A program made the translations under genes and the position numbers. Positions 28,183-35,550 of a stretch of DNA of 64,000 nucleotides are shown piece by piece. Source of the DNA: Rhodobacter capsulatus (GTDB taxonomy: Bacteria > Pseudomonadota > Alphaproteobacteria > Rhodobacterales > Rhodobacteraceae); contig NZ_QKZO01000013.1 in assembly GCF_003254295.1 (NCBI RefSeq), positions 29,945 through 93,944 of the forward strand, read 5' to 3'. Below the pieces are notes generated by a model. That model did not search any database. It saw only the letters and a program-made list of their open reading frames with translations, and had not been told where the DNA came from. Within the stretch, counting starts at the first letter, position 1; each line of letters starts with the position of its first letter.

Positions 28183-29007
28183 ATGACCCCGAAAACCGAA
28201 ACCGTGGACCGCATCCGCGCGCGTGCGCTGTGGATGCGCCGGACCGCCTTTGCCATGGTGCACAAGGCGCAGCTTGGCCATCCGGGCGGCGATTTTTCCG
28301 CCATCGACATTCTGGCGACGCTTTATTTCGGGGTGATGCGCTACGACGCGACCCGCCCCGACTGGGCCGACCGGGACCGCTTCATCCTGTCCAAGGGCCA
28401 TGCGACGGGCGCGCTTTATACCGCGCTTTGTGCGGCGGGCTATTTCCCCGAAGACTGGCTGGAGACCTACATGCAGCCGCGCTCGAAACTGAACGGGCAC
28501 CCGAACCGCAACTATCTGCCGGGGATCGAGACGAACACCGGGCCCTTGGGTCACGGTTTCCCCGTCGCCACCGGCATTGCGATTGCGGGCCAGCTGACCG
28601 GGGCGGACTATCGCACCTTCGTTCTGACCGGCGATGGCGAGCAGCAGGAGGGCTCGAACTGGGAAGCGGCGATGACCGCGGGCTTCCGCCAGCTTGAAAA
28701 CCTGACCCTGATCATCGACCGCAACCGGCTGCAGCAGGGCCAGTCGACCGAGGACACCACGGGGATGGAGCCGCTCGACGCCAGATACCGCGCCTTCGGC
28801 TTTGAGGTCGCGGTGGTCGATGGTCACGACCTGGGCGCGCTTTTGGACGTGCTGTCGGCCTCGCCGAAGGGCCGGGGCAAGCCTTTGTGCGTGATCGCCA
28901 ACACGGTCAAGGGCAAGGGCGTGTCCTTCATGGAAAACCAGGCGAAATGGCACCACGCGGTGCCCGATGATGCGCAATTCGCGCAAGCGATGAAGGAGTT
29001 GGTGTGA
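28183..29007 (+). CDS. transketolase, N-terminal (TPP-binding) subunit
   Basis: 274-residue N-terminal half of a split transketolase. The thiamine diphosphate motif is GDGEQQEGSNWEAAMTAG ending in LIIDRNRLQ, with conserved HPGGDFSAIDI and SKGHATGALYTAL. A 12-bp gap separates it from the isomerase gene, and the next gene, overlapping by one base, encodes the C-terminal half. Two-subunit transketolases serve specialised pathways, for example apulose-4-phosphate transketolase AptAB in D-apiose use. Expected to move a C2 unit from the phosphorylated ketose to glyceraldehyde-3-phosphate. Confidence 0.9.
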   Translation: MTPKTETVDRIRARALWMRRTAFAMVHKAQLGHPGGDFSAIDILATLYFGVMRYDATRPDWADRDRFILSKGHATGALYTALCAAGYFPEDWLETYMQPRSKLNGHPNRNYLPGIETNTGPLGHGFPVATGIAIAGQLTGADYRTFVLTGDGEQQEGSNWEAAMTAGFRQLENLTLIIDRNRLQQGQSTEDTTGMEPLDARYRAFGFEVAVVDGHDLGALLDVLSASPKGRGKPLCVIANTVKGKGVSFMENQAKWHHAVPDDAQFAQAMKELV

Positions 29008-29969
29008 TGTCGCATGCTGCACCGATCAAGGCCGGTCTGGCCGATTGCCGCAATGCCTGGGTGGAAACGCTCGAAGCCTTGGCGGCCGAGGATGAGCGCA
29101 TCGTTGCCGTGGTGAATGACTCGGTCGGCTCGTCGAAGCTGAACGGGTTTCAGAAGAAATTCCCCGACCGGCTGATCAATGTCGGCATCGCCGAGCAGCT
29201 GATGGTGGGCGTCGCCGCCGGTCTGGCCAATGGCGGGCGCATCCCCTTTGTCTCGGCGGCCTCCTGCTTCCTGACCGGGCGCGCGCTGGAACAGGTCAAG
29301 GCCGATGTGGCCTATGCCGGGTTCAACGTGAAGCTGGTGGGCCAGTCCTCGGGCGTGGCCTATGGCGAATTGGGCGCGACGCATCATTCGATCGAGGATT
29401 TCGCCTGGTTGCGGCCCCTGACCAACATCACCACCATTGCCCCGGCTGACGCCTGGGAGACCGCGCAGGCGGTGAAATGGGCGGCGGGCCATGACGGGCC
29501 GGTCTATCTGCGGCTCTCGCGCATGCCGGTGCCCGATCTGGACATTCCGGGCCGCAAGTTCACCCCCGGCAAGGCCGAGGTGGTGCGCAAGGGCGGCGAT
29601 GTCACGGTGATCGCCTGCGGAACGACGGTGCATCTGGCGGCCGAGGCCGCGGACCGGCTGTCGGACAAGGGCCTTTCGGTAAGGGTTCTGAACATGGCCA
29701 CGATCAATCCCATCGATGTCGACGCCATTCTGGCGGCGGCGCGCGAAACCGGCGCCATCGTCACCGTCGAGGAAGCCTCGGTCCGCGGCGGCCTTGGCGG
29801 TGCGGTGGCGGAAATCACCGCGGGCGAATGCCCGGTGCCGGTCGAACGGCTGGGCTTTCCGGGCTTCGTGCCCACCGGCTCGACGGAATGGCTGTTCGAG
29901 GAATACGGGCTTTCCGTCGCGGGGATCACGGCCGCGGTGCGCAAGGTGCTGGCGCGGGGGACGAAATGA
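29007..29969 (+). CDS. transketolase, C-terminal subunit
   Basis: 320-residue second half of the split transketolase: pyrimidine-binding domain with NVGIAEQLMVGVAAGLANGG (the catalytic Glu that activates TPP) and the C-terminal domain (ACGTTVHLAAEAADRL, TVEEASVRGGLGGAVAE). The start is taken as ATG 29007, which overlaps the preceding TGA by one base and has AAGGAG 8 bases upstream; GTG 29004 in frame is also possible. The stop overlaps the kinase start (ATGA). It forms the functional enzyme together with the 28183-29007 product. Confidence 0.9.
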   Translation: MSHAAPIKAGLADCRNAWVETLEALAAEDERIVAVVNDSVGSSKLNGFQKKFPDRLINVGIAEQLMVGVAAGLANGGRIPFVSAASCFLTGRALEQVKADVAYAGFNVKLVGQSSGVAYGELGATHHSIEDFAWLRPLTNITTIAPADAWETAQAVKWAAGHDGPVYLRLSRMPVPDLDIPGRKFTPGKAEVVRKGGDVTVIACGTTVHLAAEAADRLSDKGLSVRVLNMATINPIDVDAILAAARETGAIVTVEEASVRGGLGGAVAEITAGECPVPVERLGFPGFVPTGSTEWLFEEYGLSVAGITAAVRKVLARGTK

Positions 29970-31441
29970 CCGCGACAGGTTCGGGGCCGCGGGTTCTGGC
30001 CATCGATCAGGGCACGACCAACACCAAGGTGTTGATCGTCGCTTCGGACGGATCGGTGCTGGCCCGCGCCGCCGCGCCGCTGCTGACCAGCTATCCGCAA
30101 TCGGGCTGGGCGGAGCAATCGGCTTCGGCGCTCTGGGCTTCGGTTCAGGGCGCGATTGCCGCGGCGCTGGCCACGGCCCCGGGCCCGATCGACGCGATCG
30201 CGATCGCCAACCAGCGCGAGACACTGGTGCTGTGGGATGCGCTGACCCATCAGCCGCTCTGCCCGGCGATGATCTGGCAATGCCGCCGCACCGCGGACGA
30301 TTGCGCGGCGCTGGCGGTGACCGGCATCGGCCCGGTGGTGGCGGCGGCGACGGGGCTGGGGCTCAACCCTCTCTTTCCGGCCTCGAAACTGGCCTGGGCT
30401 TTGCGCAACATCCCCGCCGTGGCGGCGGCGCAGGCGCAGGGGCGGCTGCGGGCGGGCACGGTCGATGCCTGGCTTTTGTGGAACCTGACCGGCGGCGCGG
30501 TGCATGCGACCGATCATTCGAACGCGTCGCGCACGCTTTTGTTCGACACCCGGACCTTGCGCTTTTCGCCCGAACTGGCCGCGATCTTTGCGGTGCCGAT
30601 GGCCTGCCTGCCGCAGCCCTTGCCCTCGGACAGCCTGTTTGGCACGACGGCCAAGGGCGCGACGGCGCTGCCCGCGGGCGTGCCCATTCACGCGATGATG
30701 GGCGACAGCCATGCTGCGCTTTACGGCCATGGCATGCGCGCGCCCGGCGCGGTGAAGGCGACCTATGGCACGGGGTCCTCGCTGATGACGCTGACGCCCG
30801 GCCGCGTCACCTCGCGCCACGGGCTTTCCGGCACCATCGGCTGGACCGACCGGCACGGAACGGCCTATGCGCTGGAAGGCAACATCACCGTTTCGGCGCA
30901 GGCGGCGGCCTTCATGGCGCAGCTTTTGGGGCTGACGGATGCCCGGGCGCTCTCCGATCTGGCGCAGAGCGTGCCCGATGCGGGGGGCGTGACCTTCGTG
31001 CCGGCGCTGGCGGGGCTTGGCGCGCCGCATTGGAACGACGCCGCACGCGGCACCCTGACCGGGATGAGCCATGCGACCGGCCCCGCCCATCTGGCGCGGG
31101 CGACCTTCGAGGCGATTGCAAGCCAGATCGCCGATGTCTTCGAGGCGATGCAGGCCGATATCGGGCATCCGCTGGCCGCGTTGTCGGCCGATGGCGGCGC
31201 CTCGGGGAACGATTTCCTGATGCAGCTGCAGGCCGATCTGATCGGCAGCCCGGTGCGGGTCGCGGCGCTGGAAGAGGTGGGGGCGATCGGAGTCGCGGCG
31301 ATGGCGATGGCGGCGTTGGGCCACCGTCTGCCGCTGCCCGCCGCGAAACCGCCGTTCCAGCCCGGCCTGAAACCGGCCGAGCGCGCCCGGATGCGCCGCG
31401 CCTGGGCCCATGCCGTCGCTCAGGCCGCACTGCCCGCGTAA
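29966..31441 (+). CDS. FGGY-family carbohydrate kinase
   Basis: 491-residue FGGY kinase (xylulokinase/glycerol kinase/fuculokinase superfamily). Phosphate-1 motif LAIDQGTTNTKVLI near the N-terminus, NQRETLVLWD, catalytic-Asp region GDSHAALYGHG, GTGSSLMTL, and adenosine loop ALSADGGASGNDF. It is translationally coupled to the transketolase subunit, and should phosphorylate the ketose made by the isomerase-like enzyme. Xylulose, ribulose, fuculose or apulose are all compatible with the family; no residue I can read settles which. Confidence 0.9.
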   Translation: MTATGSGPRVLAIDQGTTNTKVLIVASDGSVLARAAAPLLTSYPQSGWAEQSASALWASVQGAIAAALATAPGPIDAIAIANQRETLVLWDALTHQPLCPAMIWQCRRTADDCAALAVTGIGPVVAAATGLGLNPLFPASKLAWALRNIPAVAAAQAQGRLRAGTVDAWLLWNLTGGAVHATDHSNASRTLLFDTRTLRFSPELAAIFAVPMACLPQPLPSDSLFGTTAKGATALPAGVPIHAMMGDSHAALYGHGMRAPGAVKATYGTGSSLMTLTPGRVTSRHGLSGTIGWTDRHGTAYALEGNITVSAQAAAFMAQLLGLTDARALSDLAQSVPDAGGVTFVPALAGLGAPHWNDAARGTLTGMSHATGPAHLARATFEAIASQIADVFEAMQADIGHPLAALSADGGASGNDFLMQLQADLIGSPVRVAALEEVGAIGVAAMAMAALGHRLPLPAAKPPFQPGLKPAERARMRRAWAHAVAQAALPA

Positions 31442-31489
31442 CCCATTCCCGGCGCCCCATTCTCCTCCCCCGGGCGCTTTGGGAATGTG

Positions 31490-31519
31490 ACCGCCCGCAA
31501 GTCCCCGCTTGCGGGCGGT
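31490..31519. terminator. bidirectional hairpin between kinase and mutarotase genes
   Basis: Perfect 12-bp stem ACCGCCCGCAAG / CTTGCGGGCGGT with a 6-base loop between two convergent genes, ending 6 bases before the mutarotase stop. No long T-run on either strand. Confidence 0.6.
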
Positions 31520-31525
31520 TCCGTG

Positions 31526-31963
31526 TCACGCCTGCGGCCGGATCACGCCCTTTTTCAGGATCAGACAGCCGTAAAGCCGGGTCTCGCCCGTCGCGACGAT
31601 GGCAAAGGCCTGTTTCGCGCGGGCGTAGAAATCGAACCGTTCGACCCGGCCCAGCTGCGCCGCCGGGCCTTCGTGTTGCGCCAAAATGGCGCGGAACTCG
31701 GCGAAGATCGGCTGCTCGGCCGCGGGATCACCCACCACCTCCATGTGAAAGGCCGCCTCGGGGACAAAATCATCGAGCGGCATCACCGAAAGAATCGCCT
31801 CCATCACCTGCGTCGCCGAAAGCCCCGGCATCCGGATCAGCTCCCGCGCGCAGCTTTCGGCGGGAAAATTGGCGTCGACGATCACGATCTCGTCGCCGTG
31901 GCCCATGGCGCGCAGCGTGTAAAGCAGGTCCGCCGTCAGGATCGGATCGATATTCTTCAGCAT
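31526..31963 (-). CDS. fucU: RbsD/FucU family sugar mutarotase
   Basis: 145-residue decameric-type mutarotase that speeds interconversion of sugar anomers before isomerisation or phosphorylation. The signature LRAMGHGDEIVIVDANFPA holds the catalytic His, and FYARAKQAFAIVATGETRLYGC the C-terminal Tyr region. The FucU subtype (acting on L-fucose and related sugars) fits slightly better than RbsD because of VIVDANFPAES, but the assignment is soft. ATG 31963 is used; an upstream in-frame extension is not homologous. It faces the kinase gene and is transcribed separately, though it most likely serves the same sugar. Confidence 0.88.
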   Translation of the reverse strand: MLKNIDPILTADLLYTLRAMGHGDEIVIVDANFPAESCARELIRMPGLSATQVMEAILSVMPLDDFVPEAAFHMEVVGDPAAEQPIFAEFRAILAQHEGPAAQLGRVERFDFYARAKQAFAIVATGETRLYGCLILKKGVIRPQA

Positions 31964-32397
31964 GGTCAGTCCTTTCTTCGAGGCGCGCCCGCAGGCCCGC
32001 GCGGCGCTATTGAAAGCCCCGCCGCAGGTAAAGTGCAAGGGTTTGCCCCCGGCGCGCGGCTTTTGCGCTGCCGCGGCGCGGCGACGAATTCTTTTGACAA
32101 TCAGGGGATCAGTGCCGACAGTCTATACATCCTGAGGGCGAGCTCGTGCTGGCCCGGGGCACAGAGAGAACCCGCCCGCCCGCTGTTGATCGCGGTCGCG
32201 GCAGGGGCCGGGAACTGCGAAAGGCCGGGCCAGAACGGTTCCGGATGGCCGAAAGGCCGAAAGACGCCTGCTGCATCAACGCTGACCATCTGTGAGCTTG
32301 CGACCATGATCCGCCCGGGGGAGGGGACCGCCATGACGTTTCACCGCAAGGCAAGACAATCCAGGGTTGAGCGCCCGCGCGCGGCAGAGGCCTGCGG
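31964..32397. other. 434-bp intergenic stretch upstream of mutarotase and a hypothetical gene
   Basis: Divergent spacer between the mutarotase gene and the 154-aa hypothetical protein. It contains TTGACA at 32094 and TATACA at 32124, but 24 bp apart, so not a normal promoter pair; GGCCGAAAGGCCGAAAG near 32250; and near its right end a GGGGGAGGGG site with a 22-codon frame coupled to the next gene. No TTTCG/CGAAA array like that at 26439 was found, apart from single CGAAA motifs. Confidence 0.4.
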
Positions 32398-32401
32398 ATG
32401 A
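32333..32401 (+). CDS. possible 22-aa leader peptide coupled to next gene
   Basis: ATG 32333 is preceded by GGGGGAGGGGA and opens a 22-codon basic frame (MTFHRKARQSRVERPRAAEAC). Its TGA overlaps the ATG of the 154-aa gene as ATGA, a layout typical of translational coupling. No homology is recognised, so it may equally be chance. Confidence 0.3.
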   Translation: MTFHRKARQSRVERPRAAEACG

Positions 32402-32862
32402 CCGGGCCCTTTGCCGAAATCATCGCCCGTCTGGACGCCGGGGTGCAGGGGCGCGAACCCTTGCCGCGGCTGGATCGGCTGCTGGCGATGGCCGAGGAGA
32501 TTCTGGTGACCTGGCTGGCGCGCTGCGGGGCGGGGGCGGATCCGGGCATGGTCGAGGGATCGCTGCTTTTGTCGCTGCACCGGCAGGGCTGCCGTTGCCG
32601 ACCGGGGTTCGACGCCAGCCGCGAGCTGTGCCGCGAGATCGTCGCCCGGCGCAATGTCGCGCTGCTTTACCCCGAGGAGGCCGGCCGGGCGCATGCCGAG
32701 ATGGCCGCGAAGGTGCTGCAACTGGCGCTGTTCGTCGCCGAGGTGATGCCGCGCGAACCTGCCGCCGAAACCCGGGGGGCGGGCGCGGCGGAGCTTTGCG
32801 GTTGCGTCCTGCGGCCTGCCCGGGCGGGTTCGGAGCTGCGCGAGGTGGCACCGGGCTTTTGA
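32398..32862 (+). CDS. hypothetical protein, Cys-containing
   Basis: 154-residue protein of no family I recognise. It is mostly helical (LDRLLAMAEEILVTWLARC, AHAEMAAKVLQLALFVAEVM) with cysteines in RQGCRCRPGF and ELCGCVLRP. No signal or membrane segment. There is no independent ribosome binding site; translation may be coupled to the short upstream frame. Its high third-position GC looks like that of its neighbours. It converges on the universal stress protein gene with a 9-bp gap. Confidence 0.5.
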   Translation: MTGPFAEIIARLDAGVQGREPLPRLDRLLAMAEEILVTWLARCGAGADPGMVEGSLLLSLHRQGCRCRPGFDASRELCREIVARRNVALLYPEEAGRAHAEMAAKVLQLALFVAEVMPREPAAETRGAGAAELCGCVLRPARAGSELREVAPGF

Positions 32863-32871
32863 CGCGGGGCC

Positions 32872-33726
32872 TCAGCGGATCAGCACCACCGGCACCTTGC
32901 AGGCGCGCATCGTGGCGGTGGTGGTCGAGCCGATGATCAGGCTGCGGATGCGCGAATGGCCATAGGCGCCCATCACCAGCAGATCGAATTTCTCTTCCTC
33001 GGCCAGTTTGCGCAGCGCCGCCTCGGGCTGGCCCGCCAGAACCGTGGTTTCGGCCGCGATCCCCGCCGCGGCCAGCATCGCCCGCGCCGCTTCCAGGCCC
33101 TTTTTCACCTCGGGCGTGGCCTGCCCCACCGCGGCGATCTGCACCGACAGCCCGGGAAAAAGCGTGCTGCGCGACAGGTGATCGACCGCCTTCATCGCCG
33201 ACACGCCGCCGTCATAGGCGACCAGAACCCGCTCGATCGGCCTGAAAGCGCGCGAGGCGACAAAGACCGGCCGCGCGCAGGAGCGCACGATCCGTTCCAG
33301 ATTGGCGCCCAGATGGTCCATCGCCTGATCGGCATCCTCGCCGCGCTTGCCCAGAAGGATCACCCGCGCCTCGGCTTCGAAGGCCTGCACCGTGGCCAGA
33401 AGATCGCCCTGCCGCAGCTCGGCCGCAATCTCGGCCACGCCCGCCTTTTCCAAAAGCACCCTTGCGTCGTCGATCAGCGCGCGCCCATGCGCCGCCATCA
33501 GCCGTGCCCGCTGCGCATCCAGCGCCGCCAGCTCTTCCATCACGCCGCTGCGCGCGCCCAAAGGCGCGGGGTCCGCCGGATCGGCGAGCGCCGGGGCGCC
33601 GCCGGGGCGCAGCACATGGACCAGCTGCACCGGCGCGCCGGTGCGTTTCGAAATCCAGGCCGCATGGTCGCACACGCTTGTGGCGTAGATCGAGCCATCG
33701 ACGAATGCGACGATTTTCCCGGTCAT
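32872..33726 (-). CDS. tandem universal stress protein (UspA)
   Basis: 284-residue protein with two UspA domains (about 1-147 and 150-284). The second keeps the ATP-binding motif G-2x-G-9x-G-S/T as GAYGHSRIRSLIIGSTTT, ending in KVPVVLIR. The first has GKRGEDADQAMDHLGANLERI, a more divergent version. Such tandem proteins respond to redox, energy or anaerobic stress in many Proteobacteria. ATG 33726 begins MTGKIVAFVDGS, the usual first strand. Confidence 0.9.
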   Translation of the reverse strand: MTGKIVAFVDGSIYATSVCDHAAWISKRTGAPVQLVHVLRPGGAPALADPADPAPLGARSGVMEELAALDAQRARLMAAHGRALIDDARVLLEKAGVAEIAAELRQGDLLATVQAFEAEARVILLGKRGEDADQAMDHLGANLERIVRSCARPVFVASRAFRPIERVLVAYDGGVSAMKAVDHLSRSTLFPGLSVQIAAVGQATPEVKKGLEAARAMLAAAGIAAETTVLAGQPEAALRKLAEEEKFDLLVMGAYGHSRIRSLIIGSTTTATMRACKVPVVLIR

Positions 33727-33908
33727 CTGTCCTCCTGAGGGCGGCACTGCGCGACTCTCGCGCGGTCCGGGCCGCGCCGCCGGATACACGGCTTTCGGGC
33801 CAAATCCAAGCCGGGACGCGGCCGCAGGTCAGGTTTTGCGCAATCATGCTTGGCCCGGCGCGGGGCTGCGCCTATAAGCGCGCAGTTTCGGCGCCACAGG
33901 AGTTCGCG

Positions 33909-34973
33909 ATGACCGACACCGCCCCGAAGACCGAGCCGCGGCTGACCTCGCTCTCGCACGGGGGCGGCTGTGGCTGCAAGATCGCGCCCGGGGTGCTGGA
34001 GCGGATCCTGTCCGACACCGTCATGCCGCTCGTGCCCAAGGATCTGATGGTGGGCATCGCCACGGCCGACGATGCCGCGGTCTGGCGGCTCAATGACGGC
34101 CAAGCCCTTGTGGCGACGACGGATTTCTTCATGCCCATCGTCGATGACGCGCGCGATTTCGGCCGCATCGCCGCGACGAATGCGCTCTCGGACGTCTACG
34201 CCATGGGCGGGCGGCCGATCCTGGCGCTGGCCATCGTCGGCATGCCGATCAAGGTTCTGTCCGAGGCCACGATCGGCGCGATTCTGAAGGGCGGGGCCGA
34301 GGTTTGCGCCGCGGCGGGGATCCCGGTGGCGGGCGGGCATACGATCGATTCCGTCGAGCCGATCTACGGGCTGGTGGCGCTGGGGCTGGTGCATCCCGAC
34401 CGGGTCAAGACCAATGCGGGGGCGCGGCCGGGCGATGTGCTGGTGCTGGGCAAGCGGATCGGCGTCGGCGTGCTGTCGGGCGCGTTGAAAAAGGGCCAGC
34501 TGCCGCCCTTTGCCGAGGCCGAGCTGATCGCCTCGGTGACGCAGCTGAACACGCCCGGCGCCGATCTGGGCGAGAGCGCGGCGGTGCATGCGATGACCGA
34601 TGTGACGGGCTTCGGCCTTGGCGGCCATGGTCTTGAAATGGCGCGCGGATCGGGCTGCGACATCGAGATTTGCTGGGCCGCCGTGCCGCGTCTGCCCGGT
34701 GTGATGGAGGCCGCGGCCGAGGGCCATCTGACCGGCGCCTCGGGGCGGAACTGGGCAAGCTACGGCGCCGGGATCGACCTGCCCGCCGATCTTGGGGATC
34801 TCGACCGCGGGTTGCTCACCGATCCGCAGACCTCGGGCGGGCTACTGGTCGCCTGCGCCCCCGAGGCGCTGGGCGAGGTGCTTGCGACCTTCCGCCGTCA
34901 CGGCTTCGATCATGCCGCGGCGGTGGGTCGGGTGCTGGGGGAAAGCGCCACGCCGCGGCTGCGCATCGTCTGA
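33909..34973 (+). CDS. selD: selenide, water dikinase (selenophosphate synthase)
   Basis: 354-residue SelD that makes selenophosphate from selenide and ATP for selenocysteine or 2-selenouridine in tRNA. The catalytic N-terminal motif is HGGGCGCKIAP with Cys21 and Lys24 (Cys17/Lys20 of E. coli); position 21 is Cys, not Sec. The ATP-binding AIRS/PurM fold is clear (DDAAVWRL, ATTDFFMPIVDD, TDVTGFGLGGH, LLTDPQTSGG). AGGAG precedes the ATG. No selA, selB, selC or selU was seen in the window. Confidence 0.95.
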   Translation: MTDTAPKTEPRLTSLSHGGGCGCKIAPGVLERILSDTVMPLVPKDLMVGIATADDAAVWRLNDGQALVATTDFFMPIVDDARDFGRIAATNALSDVYAMGGRPILALAIVGMPIKVLSEATIGAILKGGAEVCAAAGIPVAGGHTIDSVEPIYGLVALGLVHPDRVKTNAGARPGDVLVLGKRIGVGVLSGALKKGQLPPFAEAELIASVTQLNTPGADLGESAAVHAMTDVTGFGLGGHGLEMARGSGCDIEICWAAVPRLPGVMEAAAEGHLTGASGRNWASYGAGIDLPADLGDLDRGLLTDPQTSGGLLVACAPEALGEVLATFRRHGFDHAAAVGRVLGESATPRLRIV

Positions 34974-34975
34974 TC

Positions 34976-35476
34976 TCAAAGGCTGGGGGAGTTCTGCTCG
35001 ACCACCGCTTCCATCGCCACATAGCTGGAGGTTGCCGCAACATGCGGTAGCGCCGAGAGCTTTTCCCCCATGATCTTGCGATATTCCGCAATGTCATGGC
35101 TGCGCACCTTCAGCAGATAATCAAAGCCCCCGGCGATCATGTAGCATTCCTCGACCTCGGGGATGTCGCGCACCGCGGTGTTGAACTGTTCCAGCGCCTT
35201 CTGCCGCGTGTCGCTCAGTCTCACCTCGACATAGGTGACATGGATCAGCCCCAGCCGGATCGGCGAGAGCATCGCGCGGTAGCCGGTGATCAGGCCCATC
35301 TCCTCCATCGCGCGGATGCGCGCTGCGACCGGGGTTTTCGACAACCCGACCTTGCGGGCAAGCTCGGTGACCGGAATCCGCGCATTCGCGCAAAGCTCGT
35401 GCAGGATGCGCCGGTCGGTGGCATCAATCGGGTCGGTCACGTCTTTCATTCCATCTTTGGTCGGATCGCCTGTCAT
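34976..35476 (-). CDS. putR: Lrp/AsnC-family regulator of proline use
   Basis: 166-residue Lrp-type regulator: N-terminal HTH (DATDRRILHELCANARIPVTELARKVGLSKTPVAARIRAMEE) and a C-terminal RAM domain (VEVRLSD, VEECYMIAGGFDYLLKV). Divergent from putA, exactly as the known R. capsulatus putR/putA pair, in which PutR activates putA with proline. The start could be ATG 35476 or ATG 35449; neither has a strong ribosome binding site. A palindrome in the 74-bp spacer is a likely operator. Confidence 0.92.
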   Translation of the reverse strand: MTGDPTKDGMKDVTDPIDATDRRILHELCANARIPVTELARKVGLSKTPVAARIRAMEEMGLITGYRAMLSPIRLGLIHVTYVEVRLSDTRQKALEQFNTAVRDIPEVEECYMIAGGFDYLLKVRSHDIAEYRKIMGEKLSALPHVAATSSYVAMEAVVEQNSPSL

Positions 35477-35500
35477 GATGGCTTTGAATGGTCACATCGT

Positions 35501-35515
35501 CCAGCATCTTGCTGG
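35501..35515. promoter_or_regulatory. palindrome between putR and putA, likely PutR site
   Basis: CCAGCA-TCT-TGCTGG is a perfect 6-bp inverted repeat with 3-bp centre, a 15-bp size like Lrp-family operators, midway in the short divergent spacer. Function inferred. Confidence 0.5.
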
Positions 35516-35550
35516 TATCATCGGGGAAACGCCCAAGGAGTACCCCGATC

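Noticed and set aside
32094..32129. TTGACA and TATACA as a promoter
   Set aside because: Spacing is 24 bp instead of 16-18.
33909..34973. Selenocysteine in SelD
   Set aside because: The catalytic position is read as a Cys codon (TGT/TGC) and no in-frame TGA occurs.
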